The notes beneath the pieces are model-generated. The model was not told where the DNA came from. It was given only the letters and a program-made list of their open reading frames with translations, and made no database searches. This document shows, piece after piece, positions 9,676-18,301 of a DNA stretch of 64,000 nucleotides. Location: the NCBI RefSeq assembly GCF_009363715.1, contig NZ_CP045404.1:3626001-3690000 (forward strand), in the 5' to 3' direction. Position numbers and translations under genes: made by a program. The DNA is from Roseovarius sp. THAF9 (GTDB lineage: Bacteria; Pseudomonadota; Alphaproteobacteria; Rhodobacterales; Rhodobacteraceae). Every line of letters begins with the position of its first letter. Positions within the stretch are counted from its first letter, which is position 1.

Positions 9676-9748
9676 GTGGGTCGGAGCCGGCTCGGGTGCT
9701 CAGGGCCTTTACGTCGCACGACCGCTACAGGGGAAACTTGGACGCAAA

Positions 9749-10603
9749 ATGTCGGCAGACCAGCTTTACGAGTCCTTTTTCGGGTTAACGGAACGGCCGT
9801 TCTCGCTCGTGCCGGATCCCGAATACATGTACTGGACGCCGGAACACAAGCGCGCCTATTCGATCCTTGAATTCGGGATCATGTCCCGAGCGCCGATCAC
9901 TCTCATCACGGGCGAGGTGGGGGCCGGGAAGACCACGCTGCTTCAGAAGCTCCTGTCGGATATTGATGATAACGTCACCATCGGTCTGATCTCTAACGCG
10001 CAGGGCGGACGTGGCGAACTCGTTCAGTGGATCTTGAACGCATTGGACATAAACGTCGACCCCGCGGCGGCCTACGTTCAGTCTTTCCGGGTTTTGCAGG
10101 ATTTTCTTCTGTCGGAATACGCAGCCGGATCGCGGGTCGTTCTGATTATCGACGAGGCCCAGAACCTGTCCGCAGAAGGGCTGGAGGAGTTGCGAATGTT
10201 GACTAACATCAACTCCAACAAGGATGTTCTGATCCAGCTGATCCTTGTCGGCCAACCGGAACTGCGAGATATGGTTAACGCGCCGAACATGAAACAACTG
10301 GTTCAGAGAATTTCGGCGAACTTCCATCTGTCGCGCATGTCCCGCGAGACCGTTTCGCAGTATATCTCGCATCGTCTCCGCACGGCTGGTGGAACGGGAA
10401 ACGAATTCACACGCGAGGCCTGCGATCATATATTCAAGGAAACCGACGGTGTTCCCCGATTGGTTAACCAGCTTTGCGATCTGGCGTTGCTCTACGCCTG
10501 GAGCGCGGAGGAAAACACCGTTGAAAACCGGACGATTCAGGCAATCATCGACGATAATGTGTTTATGAACCGCGCGGCAGATACCGAAGAGGACGGATCC
10601 TGA
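9749..10603 (+). CDS. ExeA/GspA-like AAA ATPase of polysaccharide locus
   Basis: 284 residues from the ATG at 9749. It opens with YESFFGLTERPFSLVPDPEY, typical of ExeA-like ATPases, followed by Walker A GEVGAGKTT (Lys61), Walker B VVLIIDEAQNL, a sensor segment LVGQPELRD and an arginine-rich C-terminal helical part. Proteins of this family occur in exosortase-type EPS loci directly before the chain-length determinant gene, as here: its TGA is immediately followed by the ATG of the next gene. The probable role is ATP-dependent control or assembly of the envelope-spanning polysaccharide complex. The longer frame back to 9497 is rejected because it reads through unrelated sequence and the small leader ORF. 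Confidence 0.88.
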   Translation: MSADQLYESFFGLTERPFSLVPDPEYMYWTPEHKRAYSILEFGIMSRAPITLITGEVGAGKTTLLQKLLSDIDDNVTIGLISNAQGGRGELVQWILNALDINVDPAAAYVQSFRVLQDFLLSEYAAGSRVVLIIDEAQNLSAEGLEELRMLTNINSNKDVLIQLILVGQPELRDMVNAPNMKQLVQRISANFHLSRMSRETVSQYISHRLRTAGGTGNEFTREACDHIFKETDGVPRLVNQLCDLALLYAWSAEENTVENRTIQAIIDDNVFMNRAADTEEDGS

Positions 10604-12157
10604 ATGGAAGACCTGCGCTATTATCTTGCCGTTTTCAAAAGGCGCCTGCCCTATTTTCTTATCGTGTCGACCTTGGTGTCAGCGATATCTGTCGTCGTGG
10701 CCTATACCCTGCCTCCGGTCTACGAAAGCCGGATGGTCCTGCTGGTCGAGGCCCCGAAGATTCCCGAGGACTTGGCAAGCTCGACCGTCCAGACACCCGC
10801 GTTTGAGCAGTTGCAGCTCTTGCAACAGCGCGTGTTCACACGAAACAACCTACTGACCATCGCGCGCGAGCACAACGCGCTACCGGAAATGTCCGAAATG
10901 TCCCCGGACGAAATCATTGGCCGAATGCGAGATCGCACAGGGATACAGACCAGCAACCGTTTCGCGCAGGAAGTTCCACTTATGACCGTCAGCTTCGAAG
11001 CGCCCGTCGCGATCACGACGGCGGCGGTGCTGAACGCGTACCTGGACCTCATCCTGCAGCAGGATACAGAGTTCCGGCGTGGACGGTCCACCGAAACGCT
11101 GGAGTTTTTCCAGCAGGAGCTGGAACGTCTGGGAGCCGAGATTGATCGGCAAGGGGCTCGTATCCTTGAATTCAAGCAGGCCAACACCGATGCCCTGCCC
11201 GATAGTCTGGATTTCCGGATGGACCAGCAGTCCGACCTTCAGGACCAGTTGGCTGAGATCGACCGCGAGATAAACGGTTTCCGCAGCCAGCGGTCCCGGC
11301 TGGTGCAGCTCTATGAACTGACCGGCGGGGTCGAAGACGCCACCACGCCGGTCCAGAGCGCCGAAGAACGGGCGCTTGAAGAGGCAAAGACCGAGCTGCA
11401 GAACGCGCTTGCGATCTATGCGCCCGATAACCCTCGGGTAAAGCTTCTCGAGACCCGTATCAAGAACCTGAAGGCGGCCGTCGACGCCTCTGCCGATATT
11501 TCCAATGAAACGCGCGAGCCGGTTTCGGAAGAAGACCTGCCGCCTGTGCTGCGGGTGCAACTTGATGAAGTCGACGCAAGCATAGATGCGCTCCAAGCCC
11601 AAAAGGAGCGAATTCAGGAACGCATCGACGCGCTGACGACCACGATCGAGAGAACGCCAGAAGTGGCAATCGTTCTCGAAGAGATGAATCGCAAGTACGA
11701 GACCATTCAGGATCAATACGAGCGGGCCGAAGAGCGCCTCTCGGCAGCGCAGATCGGCGATCAGATCGAAACCCGCTCCCGCGGTCAGAGGATCACGGTA
11801 ATCGAACAGCCCACGGTCCCGGACAGGCCCACCAAACCGAGCCGCAAGAAACTGGCGGTAGCGGGCAGCGGACTGGGGATGCTGGCCGGCATCGCGCTTA
11901 TCGTACTCCTGGAATTCATCAACAATACGGCCCGTCGGCCCGAGGACATCATCAAGCGCTTCGGGGTCACACCGATCTCGACAATTCCTTATATCCAGAC
12001 CAAGGGGCAGCGGATTTGGCGACGCGCGCGGCAACTTCTGGTTCTTCTGCTTATTGTGGTCGGGATTCCCGCCGCGCTCTATGCGATCCACATCTACTAC
12101 CTGCCGCTTGATCTTCTCGCCGAGAAGGTCATGGAAAAACTGGGCATACGGCTATGA
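10604..12157 (+). CDS. Wzz/GumC-like polysaccharide chain-length determinant (PCP)
   Basis: 517 residues. An N-terminal Wzz domain has the first membrane helix (LPYFLIVSTLVSAISVVVAY), then a long periplasmic region predicted to be coiled coil (heptad-like stretches near residues 165-215 and 290-390), a second membrane helix (VAGSGLGMLAGIALIVLLEF), a cytoplasmic PEDIIKRFGVTPISTIPY segment, and a third hydrophobic helix near residue 480. Such proteins set polymer length and couple to the OPX channel. The kinase part found in Wzc is absent and is supplied by the next gene, a split arrangement. The gene abuts the ATPase stop codon, so the two are translationally coupled. Confidence 0.9.
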   Translation: MEDLRYYLAVFKRRLPYFLIVSTLVSAISVVVAYTLPPVYESRMVLLVEAPKIPEDLASSTVQTPAFEQLQLLQQRVFTRNNLLTIAREHNALPEMSEMSPDEIIGRMRDRTGIQTSNRFAQEVPLMTVSFEAPVAITTAAVLNAYLDLILQQDTEFRRGRSTETLEFFQQELERLGAEIDRQGARILEFKQANTDALPDSLDFRMDQQSDLQDQLAEIDREINGFRSQRSRLVQLYELTGGVEDATTPVQSAEERALEEAKTELQNALAIYAPDNPRVKLLETRIKNLKAAVDASADISNETREPVSEEDLPPVLRVQLDEVDASIDALQAQKERIQERIDALTTTIERTPEVAIVLEEMNRKYETIQDQYERAEERLSAAQIGDQIETRSRGQRITVIEQPTVPDRPTKPSRKKLAVAGSGLGMLAGIALIVLLEFINNTARRPEDIIKRFGVTPISTIPYIQTKGQRIWRRARQLLVLLLIVVGIPAALYAIHIYYLPLDLLAEKVMEKLGIRL

Positions 12158-12160
12158 CAT

Positions 12161-12194
12161 GCCTTTGCCCCCTTGCCCGCCTTTGCCCCCTTGC
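12161..12194. repeat. Two-copy 18-base tandem repeat in the gap before the kinase gene
   Basis: The 16-base unit GCCTTTGCCCCCTTGC at 12161-12176 is repeated exactly at 12179-12194, giving a period of 18 bases. It fills most of the 55-base space between the chain-length gene and the kinase gene. There is no complementary partner nearby, so it is not a terminator hairpin. It may be a slippage product. Confidence 0.8.
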
Positions 12195-12212
12195 TCGTGA
12201 CGAGGACCTCTG

Positions 12213-13052
12213 ATGGAACGTCTCCAAGCCGCAATTGAGAAGGCCCGCGCACAGCGCGACAAGACCGAAACCGGCGCTCCGAGGTTTCGAAAAAAGCCGG
12301 CGGCGCCCCCAAAAACCGGACAAAGCGACACCGACCGACCCGAGTGGGAGGCCCTTGAGGCGCTGCAGATCGACCGCAAGTGGTTATTGCGCAACAGGGT
12401 GACGACATACGAACACGACGCCGAAAGCGCACCATTCGATCTTCTGCGCACCCGGATGCTCCAGCAGGCGCATGACAACGGATGGCGGCGCATCGGCCTC
12501 GTGTCGCCTCATGCCGGCTGCGGCAAGTCCACCGTCACAGTGAACCTCGCATTCAGCCTCGCGAGACACAGGGATATCTATTCGCTGGTGCTGGATTTCG
12601 ACCTACGCCGCAAAGGTATGACGAATGTGCTTGGCCAGTTTCCATCTCTTGGCACGGCTGACGCGTTGCGGCGAGAGGCCGATTTCTCCGATGTGGCGCG
12701 TCGTTTCGGACCCAATGTGGCCTTCGGCCTCAACAGCGAGCGACGGGTTCAGGACCCGTCCGAAATCCTGCAAAGCAGCATGACGGCCGAGTTTCTCGAA
12801 AAGATCGAAACCAAGTACCAGCCGGATATTGTTCTATTCGATCTCCCGCCGATCATGGACAGCGACGACAACTTTGGTTTTCTTAAAAACGTGGATTGCG
12901 CTCTAATCGTCATAGCAGCGGAAAAAACGCCGATGTCCCAGATCGACGTCGCAGAGCGCCACGTGGCCGAACTCACGAACGTGATGGGACTGGTACTCAA
13001 CAAGTGCCGCTACCCATCGAAAACCCAGGGTCACGTTTACGGCAAATACTGA
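12213..13052 (+). CDS. CpsD/CapB-type bacterial tyrosine kinase
   Basis: 279 residues, a ParA-like P-loop kinase of the BY-kinase family: Walker A SPHAGCGKST (Lys105), Walker A' LVLDFDLRRKG, Walker B IVLFDLPPIMDSDDN. The family autophosphorylates a C-terminal tyrosine cluster and so cycles the chain-length protein between assembly states. Here the C-terminus has only a short cluster (CRYPSKTQGHVYGKY, three tyrosines). The N-terminal 50 residues are charged and proline-rich and probably link it to the Wzz-like partner. It is the last gene of the ATPase-Wzz-kinase group. Function follows family and position. Confidence 0.88.
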   Translation: MERLQAAIEKARAQRDKTETGAPRFRKKPAAPPKTGQSDTDRPEWEALEALQIDRKWLLRNRVTTYEHDAESAPFDLLRTRMLQQAHDNGWRRIGLVSPHAGCGKSTVTVNLAFSLARHRDIYSLVLDFDLRRKGMTNVLGQFPSLGTADALRREADFSDVARRFGPNVAFGLNSERRVQDPSEILQSSMTAEFLEKIETKYQPDIVLFDLPPIMDSDDNFGFLKNVDCALIVIAAEKTPMSQIDVAERHVAELTNVMGLVLNKCRYPSKTQGHVYGKY

Positions 13053-13377
13053 CAATGGCCTGCCTCCGCGAGATAGCGGTTCGAATCGCGGTCCTGATTT
13101 GGCCTACTAGGTGCGCTGACTGCGTCATCTCGCGGAAATTGATGTCCAGAGATTTCTATGACGATCCGGCAAAAAGGCACGGCTTCGCCGAAAAAAAACG
13201 GATATCGGCGGATTTCCATCGCGTGCGGCGGTTGCCGCCACATTGGCCGCATTTTTGACACACATTAAGCTTAGTTTTCGCGTGACATGTTTACCGGTGT
13301 GCACTAACTCGCCTTTAAGGTTTGTTAAGGATTAGTACGTAATCTACGCCCAGTAGAGGCGCTCAACCGGAGACGTA
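13053..13377. other. Intergenic region, no gene seen
   Basis: 325 bases after the kinase gene. The last 100 bases are AT-rich and lead to a GGAGA ribosome site before the next small gene, so a promoter probably lies there. No hairpin with a T run was found after the kinase stop. Confidence 0.4.
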
Positions 13378-13638
13378 ATGACCTTAGGATACATCATCAT
13401 CGGCATCGTTTCGGGGCTCGTGGCGTCGGCTTTTGCACTCTTTAGCGGCGAGTCAATTCCCGCAGCCTTCGGAATTTACGTCGGTGTCGGTATCCTGATG
13501 ACCTTGATAGGCCCGCTATTGATGATTTTGCGCGAAATAATCAGAAAACGTATTACCCATGCGTCATCTTCACGCATTGCACAATCTCCTGCTTGGTCGG
13601 TTCACCGCGTATCAGCGAGCACGACGAAGCGTCGCTAA
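13378..13638 (+). CDS. Small membrane protein, unknown function
   Basis: 86 residues from an ATG with GGAGA six bases upstream. There are two hydrophobic segments (IIIGIVSGLVASAFALFSG and FGIYVGVGILMTLIGPLLMI), then a basic cytoplasmic tail of about 30 residues rich in Ser, Arg and Lys. I recognise no family. It stands alone between the kinase gene and a convergent acyltransferase gene. The tail reads like non-coding sequence, so the natural stop may have been lost. It may be a small accessory protein of the EPS machinery, but nothing in it proves that. Confidence 0.5.
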   Translation: MTLGYIIIGIVSGLVASAFALFSGESIPAAFGIYVGVGILMTLIGPLLMILREIIRKRITHASSSRIAQSPAWSVHRVSASTTKRR

Positions 13639-14001
13639 GCGAGAAACTCGGGCACACTGACCGATCCCCTCGCACGCCAATCCATCACCCACCGCAGGTC
13701 GAACGCACTGGGGCTTTCGCTGGTGCCCATGTCCCGCGCCGGATGCGCCCGCCAAATCTCCCACGAAACCTACCGCTTCGTGATGTAGCGTTTGCTCAAT
13801 CATTGGAAGTAGCAACGGATACGACGGAAAGTGGAGGGTTTTTACAGTCGCGACAATCACTCCGCGCGCATTCAAGCCTCGTCGGCCTCACCAGGCGAGG
13901 GTCTCACCAAAGGTCAGAAAAGGACCAAGCTCTCGACAAAGATATCTAAAGCGTCCGACTGGAGAAGGTCAGCGAGCGGAGCCAAGACTTATCGATCGGC
14001 C
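13639..14001. other. Intergenic region between convergent genes
   Basis: 360 bases between the small membrane protein and the end of the acyltransferase gene. Several short frames exist on both strands, but none has a ribosome site or recognisable similarity. It may be decayed coding sequence. No clear bidirectional terminator was found. Confidence 0.35.
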
Positions 14002-16002
14002 CTACAGATCACCTGCCGCATCGAAAACCGGCTTAAAGCTGTTGCTGAGTGCGATCGCACCGGTATTCGTGACGTGGTTGTTGTCGAAATAGAAAATCTC
14101 TGAACCCTGCAACGCGCTACACTTGTCTCCGGAACAGAGCCGCGGCCAGATGTCGATGATCGGAACGCCGAGGTCCGCCAAGATTGCATCGACCGACGCA
14201 TTGCGTTCTTTCAGCTCCCTCCGACTCGTCGTCGCAATGGTGTTTGTCACATCCCGCAACGTCATTTGCCCGTAGACCAGAGCGCGCGCCATTTCCCTCG
14301 CCCCGAAATCAAAGATTTCGGGAGCCTGCCGCAGAACGAACGTCTCAGCACCGGCATCCGACAGGCGCTGTATCGTTTCCCCAAAAGCCTGCACAAGCAA
14401 CTCTGGCGCGGTTTCGCCGGAAATGCGCGCACCGGGCGCAGGTGACAGGCTGATCCGGTTTTGCGCATCGGCCCCGATGCCGCGGCCATCGGCGTAGTAG
14501 GTCCACCGAGCCAGAAGGAGCGCTGCATCAATCGATCCGGGCAGCTTGCTCAGAACCTCATCCATGGCTTGATTGCTCTGCGTACACGCGGCGTCCTCAA
14601 AGGCGGTGGCCGCCTTTTCGGTCTTGCTCAGGCCGAGAAGCGGCGGGCATCCCGCGCGCCAGATCAAAATACCCGGCACGTCCTCCTGAAACGCAAGATG
14701 TTCAAGACCCTCCTTGAAGGCCCGCGCGTGGCTGTCTCCCCAGATCAGCACCCGGGGGGCTCCCTCCGGACCGATCGGGCAGATCTCGATGCCGGAAAAG
14801 GCGCCCTCGCTCGGCGTGTGACATCGGCTCCAGTCCTGTAGGAAATCCCGTGTGGCGAGGATAGCAGGGCGTTCAGTGGGGCCAAAACGCTCGATAAGTC
14901 CGTCTTTTGAATAGAGCACGAACCCGACGCCCAGCACCACTGCCGACGCTGCCAGATACCCCGAAAAAAGAGGTATTGCACGGATGCTGCTACGCCGGAC
15001 CGGGTTTTCCACCAATTTCAGAGACAGCCAGGCAACCGCAACGGAGATGGCAATCAGCACAACAGACATCCCAAGGCCCAGAGCATCACCGGTGTAATAC
15101 TTCGCCAGGGTCACGATCGGCCAGTGCCACAAATAAAGGGAATAAGAGATCGCCCCGAAGAACAGAAACACCGGTGTCGTCAGGACACGGTTCACCGGAT
15201 TGGCCTGCTTGCCGTTCGCAATCATCAGGACGGTGCCTGCAACCGGCAACAGCGCCAGCGCTCCAGGAAAGGCGTCTCCCGGTTCCAGCATCAAGACAGC
15301 CAACAGGATCAGCGCGAGGCCAGCCCAGCTGACCCAGGCACCGATCTCCCATTTGAACCCGCTCTCGCGCCCATAGATGGCCAAAAGCACGCCCGCCAGA
15401 AGCTCCCACGCCCGAAAAGGAAACAAGTAGAAGGCTGTCGTAGCGGATGTTTCTGTGACTACGATACAGGCCGCAAGGGAAACAAGACCGATCGTCGACA
15501 GTACCCATGGCAAGGCTGTCCGGGCCCGCGCCAGAAGCAAGAGAAAGAGAGGCAGGAAGAGGTAAAACTGCTCTTCGACGGCGAGTGACCAGGTATGCAG
15601 GAGTACCCGTTCTTCGCCCAGCACGTCGAAATAACCGGCGCTCCGCCAGAACAGGACGTTGGACAGGTAAACCGTGGCCGCGATCAATTCCTTGCCGAAT
15701 TCGCGGAACTCGAAGGGCAGCAGAATAAACCAAGCGGCGATAAAGCTTGCGAATGCCATCACGTAGTAGGCGGGCGCAAGCCTGCGGACACGACGCAGGA
15801 AAAACCGCCCCAATCGAATACGACCGGTCTCGCGAAGCTCGTCCCACAGGATTCCACCGATCAGAAACCCCGAGATTACGAAAAAGACATCCACCCCGAC
15901 GAAACCGCCTTGGAGACCTGCAAGATTGAAGTGAAAAAGTACGACCGGAATGATCGCAATCGCGCGCAATCCGTCTATCTCGGCCCGATATCCGTGAATC
16001 AT
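14002..16002 (-). CDS. OafA-type membrane acyltransferase with C-terminal SGNH domain
   Basis: 666 residues from the ATG at 16002. The N-terminal half is an acyltransferase-3 domain with about ten membrane helices: YRAEIDGLRAIAIIPVVLFH, GGFVGVDVFFVISGFLIGGI, and HTWSLAVEEQFYLFLPLFLL, all family hallmarks. The C-terminal third is a periplasmic SGNH domain with VLIWGDSHARAF (block I Ser) and FYFDNNHVTNTGA (block V Asp-x-x-His). Proteins of this build O-acetylate surface polysaccharides: the membrane part passes an acyl group across the membrane and the SGNH part places it on the glycan. It is convergent with the kinase group. Family firm; acceptor inferred to be the local exopolysaccharide. Confidence 0.9.
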   Translation of the reverse strand: MIHGYRAEIDGLRAIAIIPVVLFHFNLAGLQGGFVGVDVFFVISGFLIGGILWDELRETGRIRLGRFFLRRVRRLAPAYYVMAFASFIAAWFILLPFEFREFGKELIAATVYLSNVLFWRSAGYFDVLGEERVLLHTWSLAVEEQFYLFLPLFLLLLARARTALPWVLSTIGLVSLAACIVVTETSATTAFYLFPFRAWELLAGVLLAIYGRESGFKWEIGAWVSWAGLALILLAVLMLEPGDAFPGALALLPVAGTVLMIANGKQANPVNRVLTTPVFLFFGAISYSLYLWHWPIVTLAKYYTGDALGLGMSVVLIAISVAVAWLSLKLVENPVRRSSIRAIPLFSGYLAASAVVLGVGFVLYSKDGLIERFGPTERPAILATRDFLQDWSRCHTPSEGAFSGIEICPIGPEGAPRVLIWGDSHARAFKEGLEHLAFQEDVPGILIWRAGCPPLLGLSKTEKAATAFEDAACTQSNQAMDEVLSKLPGSIDAALLLARWTYYADGRGIGADAQNRISLSPAPGARISGETAPELLVQAFGETIQRLSDAGAETFVLRQAPEIFDFGAREMARALVYGQMTLRDVTNTIATTSRRELKERNASVDAILADLGVPIIDIWPRLCSGDKCSALQGSEIFYFDNNHVTNTGAIALSNSFKPVFDAAGDL

Positions 16003-16331
16003 GAACTTATCAATCGATCCAAGACAACCTTCGTTGCGGCAGCGCTTTGCAAACACAAAGACAATTCCGGCCCGTATTATCTGAGCTTTATCACCACTCG
16101 TTTCAGCAGGCTAACTTTTTTGGCGCCTATCCGCAGCCGATGTGCAGACAAGACACAGTCGCAAACGCGTTCTGGAAATCCCGTCTGCAATGGACCGAAC
16201 AGGCACCTTGAGAAATCTATTGCGAGTCACCTTGTCCGGACTTGGGCCAGTTCCGTTCAGTTCATTTGAGTGAGGGCTGACAATCCCTCGGGTTTGCCCA
16301 CCTCTCTGTGAAAGTCATCAAGCGTTGATCG
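16003..16331. other. Intergenic region, no gene seen
   Basis: 330 bases between the start of the acyltransferase gene and the end of the small transporter gene, both on the minus strand. It should hold the acyltransferase promoter. I see no convincing gene, hairpin or RNA. Confidence 0.35.
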
Positions 16332-16700
16332 TTAGTGGCCGAATGCCATCACCAGAAGGCCCGCCACGATCAGAGATAGACCGACAACTCTTGCTATTGT
16401 TAGCGTTTCACCAAGAAACAGCACAGCAGACGCGGCCACCATGACGAAGCTCATCGCGACAAAAGGATAGGCGAGCGACAGATCGATCCGCTTGAGCGCA
16501 AACAACCAAAGCACTGTGCCCACCCCATAGGCTGCCAGCCCGGCAAGCACACCTGGCGACGTCAAGAGACTGACGGCCTTTAACAGGGTCGAGGCGCCTT
16601 CGGCGAAATGCGCCTGCCCGACACCCGCTTTGAAAAGGGTCTGGCCAAGCGCCGACAGCGAAACACTGGCGAAAATAAGCGTAAAGGCGGCGATCGTCAT
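16332..16700 (-). CDS. Small EmrE/ArnE-like (EamA superfamily) transporter
   Basis: 122 residues in four membrane helices, with the ALGQTLFKAG and RIDLSLAYPFVAMSFVMVAA signatures of the small multidrug resistance/ArnE-ArnF type. In lipopolysaccharide systems such proteins flip polyprenyl-phosphate-linked sugars across the inner membrane. Its ATG overlaps the stop of the HAD-UbiA gene by four bases, so the two are translationally coupled. Flipping of the lipid-linked sugar made by the UbiA-like partner is therefore a good hypothesis; drug efflux is the less likely alternative. Confidence 0.8.
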   Translation of the reverse strand: MTIAAFTLIFASVSLSALGQTLFKAGVGQAHFAEGASTLLKAVSLLTSPGVLAGLAAYGVGTVLWLFALKRIDLSLAYPFVAMSFVMVAASAVLFLGETLTIARVVGLSLIVAGLLVMAFGH

Positions 16701-18187
16701 TGCAGTATAGGCTCCAAGGATACGTAGCGGGCGAGAATGACCAGCAAAAGCATCAGGCCGAGAGAGATACGGCTGATCTTGTCCTTGAAGGCAAAGAGAA
16801 CCGGATCGTCATGCACCTTACCGCGACTGGCCCACATCCAAATACGATATGTCCAAAACATGAGCAGAGGAATGATCAGCCACAGCAAGTCCTTTCCGGA
16901 ATAGGTCAGACGGACGTCCGGGTGCATGAGGTATTGAGATAGCGTCAGCAGGCTGAGCGCCGCCGTGGTGATTCCAAAACTCTGAACCACCGACAGTTCC
17001 TCGCGCCAGTAGTTCCGGCTGGGAAGCTTTTCGGCATCCTTCATTTTGAACAGTTCGATGTAACGTTTCAAATAGGCGAGACTGACGAAGAAGAAAAAAG
17101 AAAAGGTCAGCAGCCAAGGGCTGATCAGGATTCCGGTCGCCAGACCGCCCGCGACCACGCGAACCGTAAAGAGCAGACCCAGCACGATCACATCGATGGT
17201 CGAAAGCGACTTGAGCACAAAGGTATAGGTCATCGTCATCACAAGGTAGGAGAGCAACCCCATACCGAACCCAAAGCCTATCCCCCAGAATCCTGCCAAA
17301 AGCGCGCCACCGATCAGCGCCACGGCCACCTTGACGCCGGTCAGGGGCGTCACTACGCCAGCTGCAAACGGACGGTTGCGTTTGCGCGGATGCTGCCGAT
17401 CGGCCTCTATATCAAAGAGATCGTTGATCAGATAGGTGCCGGATGTCAGAGCCGAAAACACAACGAAAGCGGCACAGGCCAGGGCCACGGTTTTCAGATC
17501 GCCATAGGCATGGGCAAAGAGAACCGGGATGAAGACCAAAACGTTCTTCACCCATTGATGCGGCCGCATCGCCTTGATCAGGCCGCGCCGCGTATCAGGC
17601 TTGTCCTGCACAAGGACTGTCAGGGCATCGCCCGCCTGTTTCGACGCGTCATATGCCTTACCCGTCGGATTGACAAAGCCGCGTCCCGCAGCCGCCTGCC
17701 AGATCGGCAAATCGGCGTCGCTGTCGCCCAGATATTCAAAAGGCGCATCGCCGCAATCGCGCTTGATGGCCGCGAGTTTAACCTTGCCTTTCTGGTTCGC
17801 ACCGGGCTCAGTGGCAATCACCGCGTCAAAAACACCGAGGTGATCGGCCACGGCGTGCGCAACCTTGGCATCCGCGGCCGTGGCCAGAACGACGCGCCGT
17901 CCCTCGGCCCGGGCCTCGGCGAGATAGTCGACAACTTCCGCATTGTAGGGCAGACGCGCGGCATCCAGCAGCGCATGGTCGGCAGAGACGCGCTTGATTT
18001 GCGTTACATCACGGTTCATCGCGGCACGAAGAAGTGCTCTGATGCCGTCCGGTTTCCTCAGGGTTGCAATAAGCATTTCCTGTGCCGCATCAGACCGGAT
18101 GAGCGTTCCGTCGAGATCTACATAAAGAGGCATGGCAGCCGGGCTTTTAGCCTGCTTTGTCGGCAAAGCGTGGTCCTGGGCAGACAT
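16697..18187 (-). CDS. HAD phosphatase - UbiA prenyltransferase fusion (DPPR synthase-like)
   Basis: 496 residues. The N-terminal 200 residues are a HAD domain (PLYVDLDGTLIRSD with Asp24 and Asp26; YLGDSDADLPIW as the metal-binding end). The rest is a UbiA membrane prenyltransferase with about nine helices, the first Asp-rich motif NDLFDIEADRQHPRKRNRP and a second, YTFVLKSLSTIDV. The first motif matches decaprenyl-phosphate phosphoribosyltransferases (Rv3806c type), which join phosphoribose to polyprenyl phosphate; a HAD enzyme then removes the 5-phosphate. The fusion would do both steps and feed lipid-linked pentose to a membrane glycosyltransferase such as the divergent GT39 gene. The ATG at 18187 has GGAG six bases upstream and is preferred to the longer start at 18247. 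Fusion seen; substrate inferred. Confidence 0.88.
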   Translation of the reverse strand: MSAQDHALPTKQAKSPAAMPLYVDLDGTLIRSDAAQEMLIATLRKPDGIRALLRAAMNRDVTQIKRVSADHALLDAARLPYNAEVVDYLAEARAEGRRVVLATAADAKVAHAVADHLGVFDAVIATEPGANQKGKVKLAAIKRDCGDAPFEYLGDSDADLPIWQAAAGRGFVNPTGKAYDASKQAGDALTVLVQDKPDTRRGLIKAMRPHQWVKNVLVFIPVLFAHAYGDLKTVALACAAFVVFSALTSGTYLINDLFDIEADRQHPRKRNRPFAAGVVTPLTGVKVAVALIGGALLAGFWGIGFGFGMGLLSYLVMTMTYTFVLKSLSTIDVIVLGLLFTVRVVAGGLATGILISPWLLTFSFFFFVSLAYLKRYIELFKMKDAEKLPSRNYWREELSVVQSFGITTAALSLLTLSQYLMHPDVRLTYSGKDLLWLIIPLLMFWTYRIWMWASRGKVHDDPVLFAFKDKISRISLGLMLLLVILARYVSLEPILQ

Positions 18188-18301
18188 GTTCATCTCCATC
18201 CCAAGAGCGCAAGGCATCTGCTGTGAACACCTGGGTATTGTGACCATTCTCGCGTGCGGCTATCAATAAAAGGCAATTTTGCTCTCGAATTCAGATTTCA
18301 A

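Noticed and set aside
13639..14001. Possible relic coding sequence with His/Arg-rich translation on the plus strand
   Set aside because: I could not match it to any transposase or other family with confidence.
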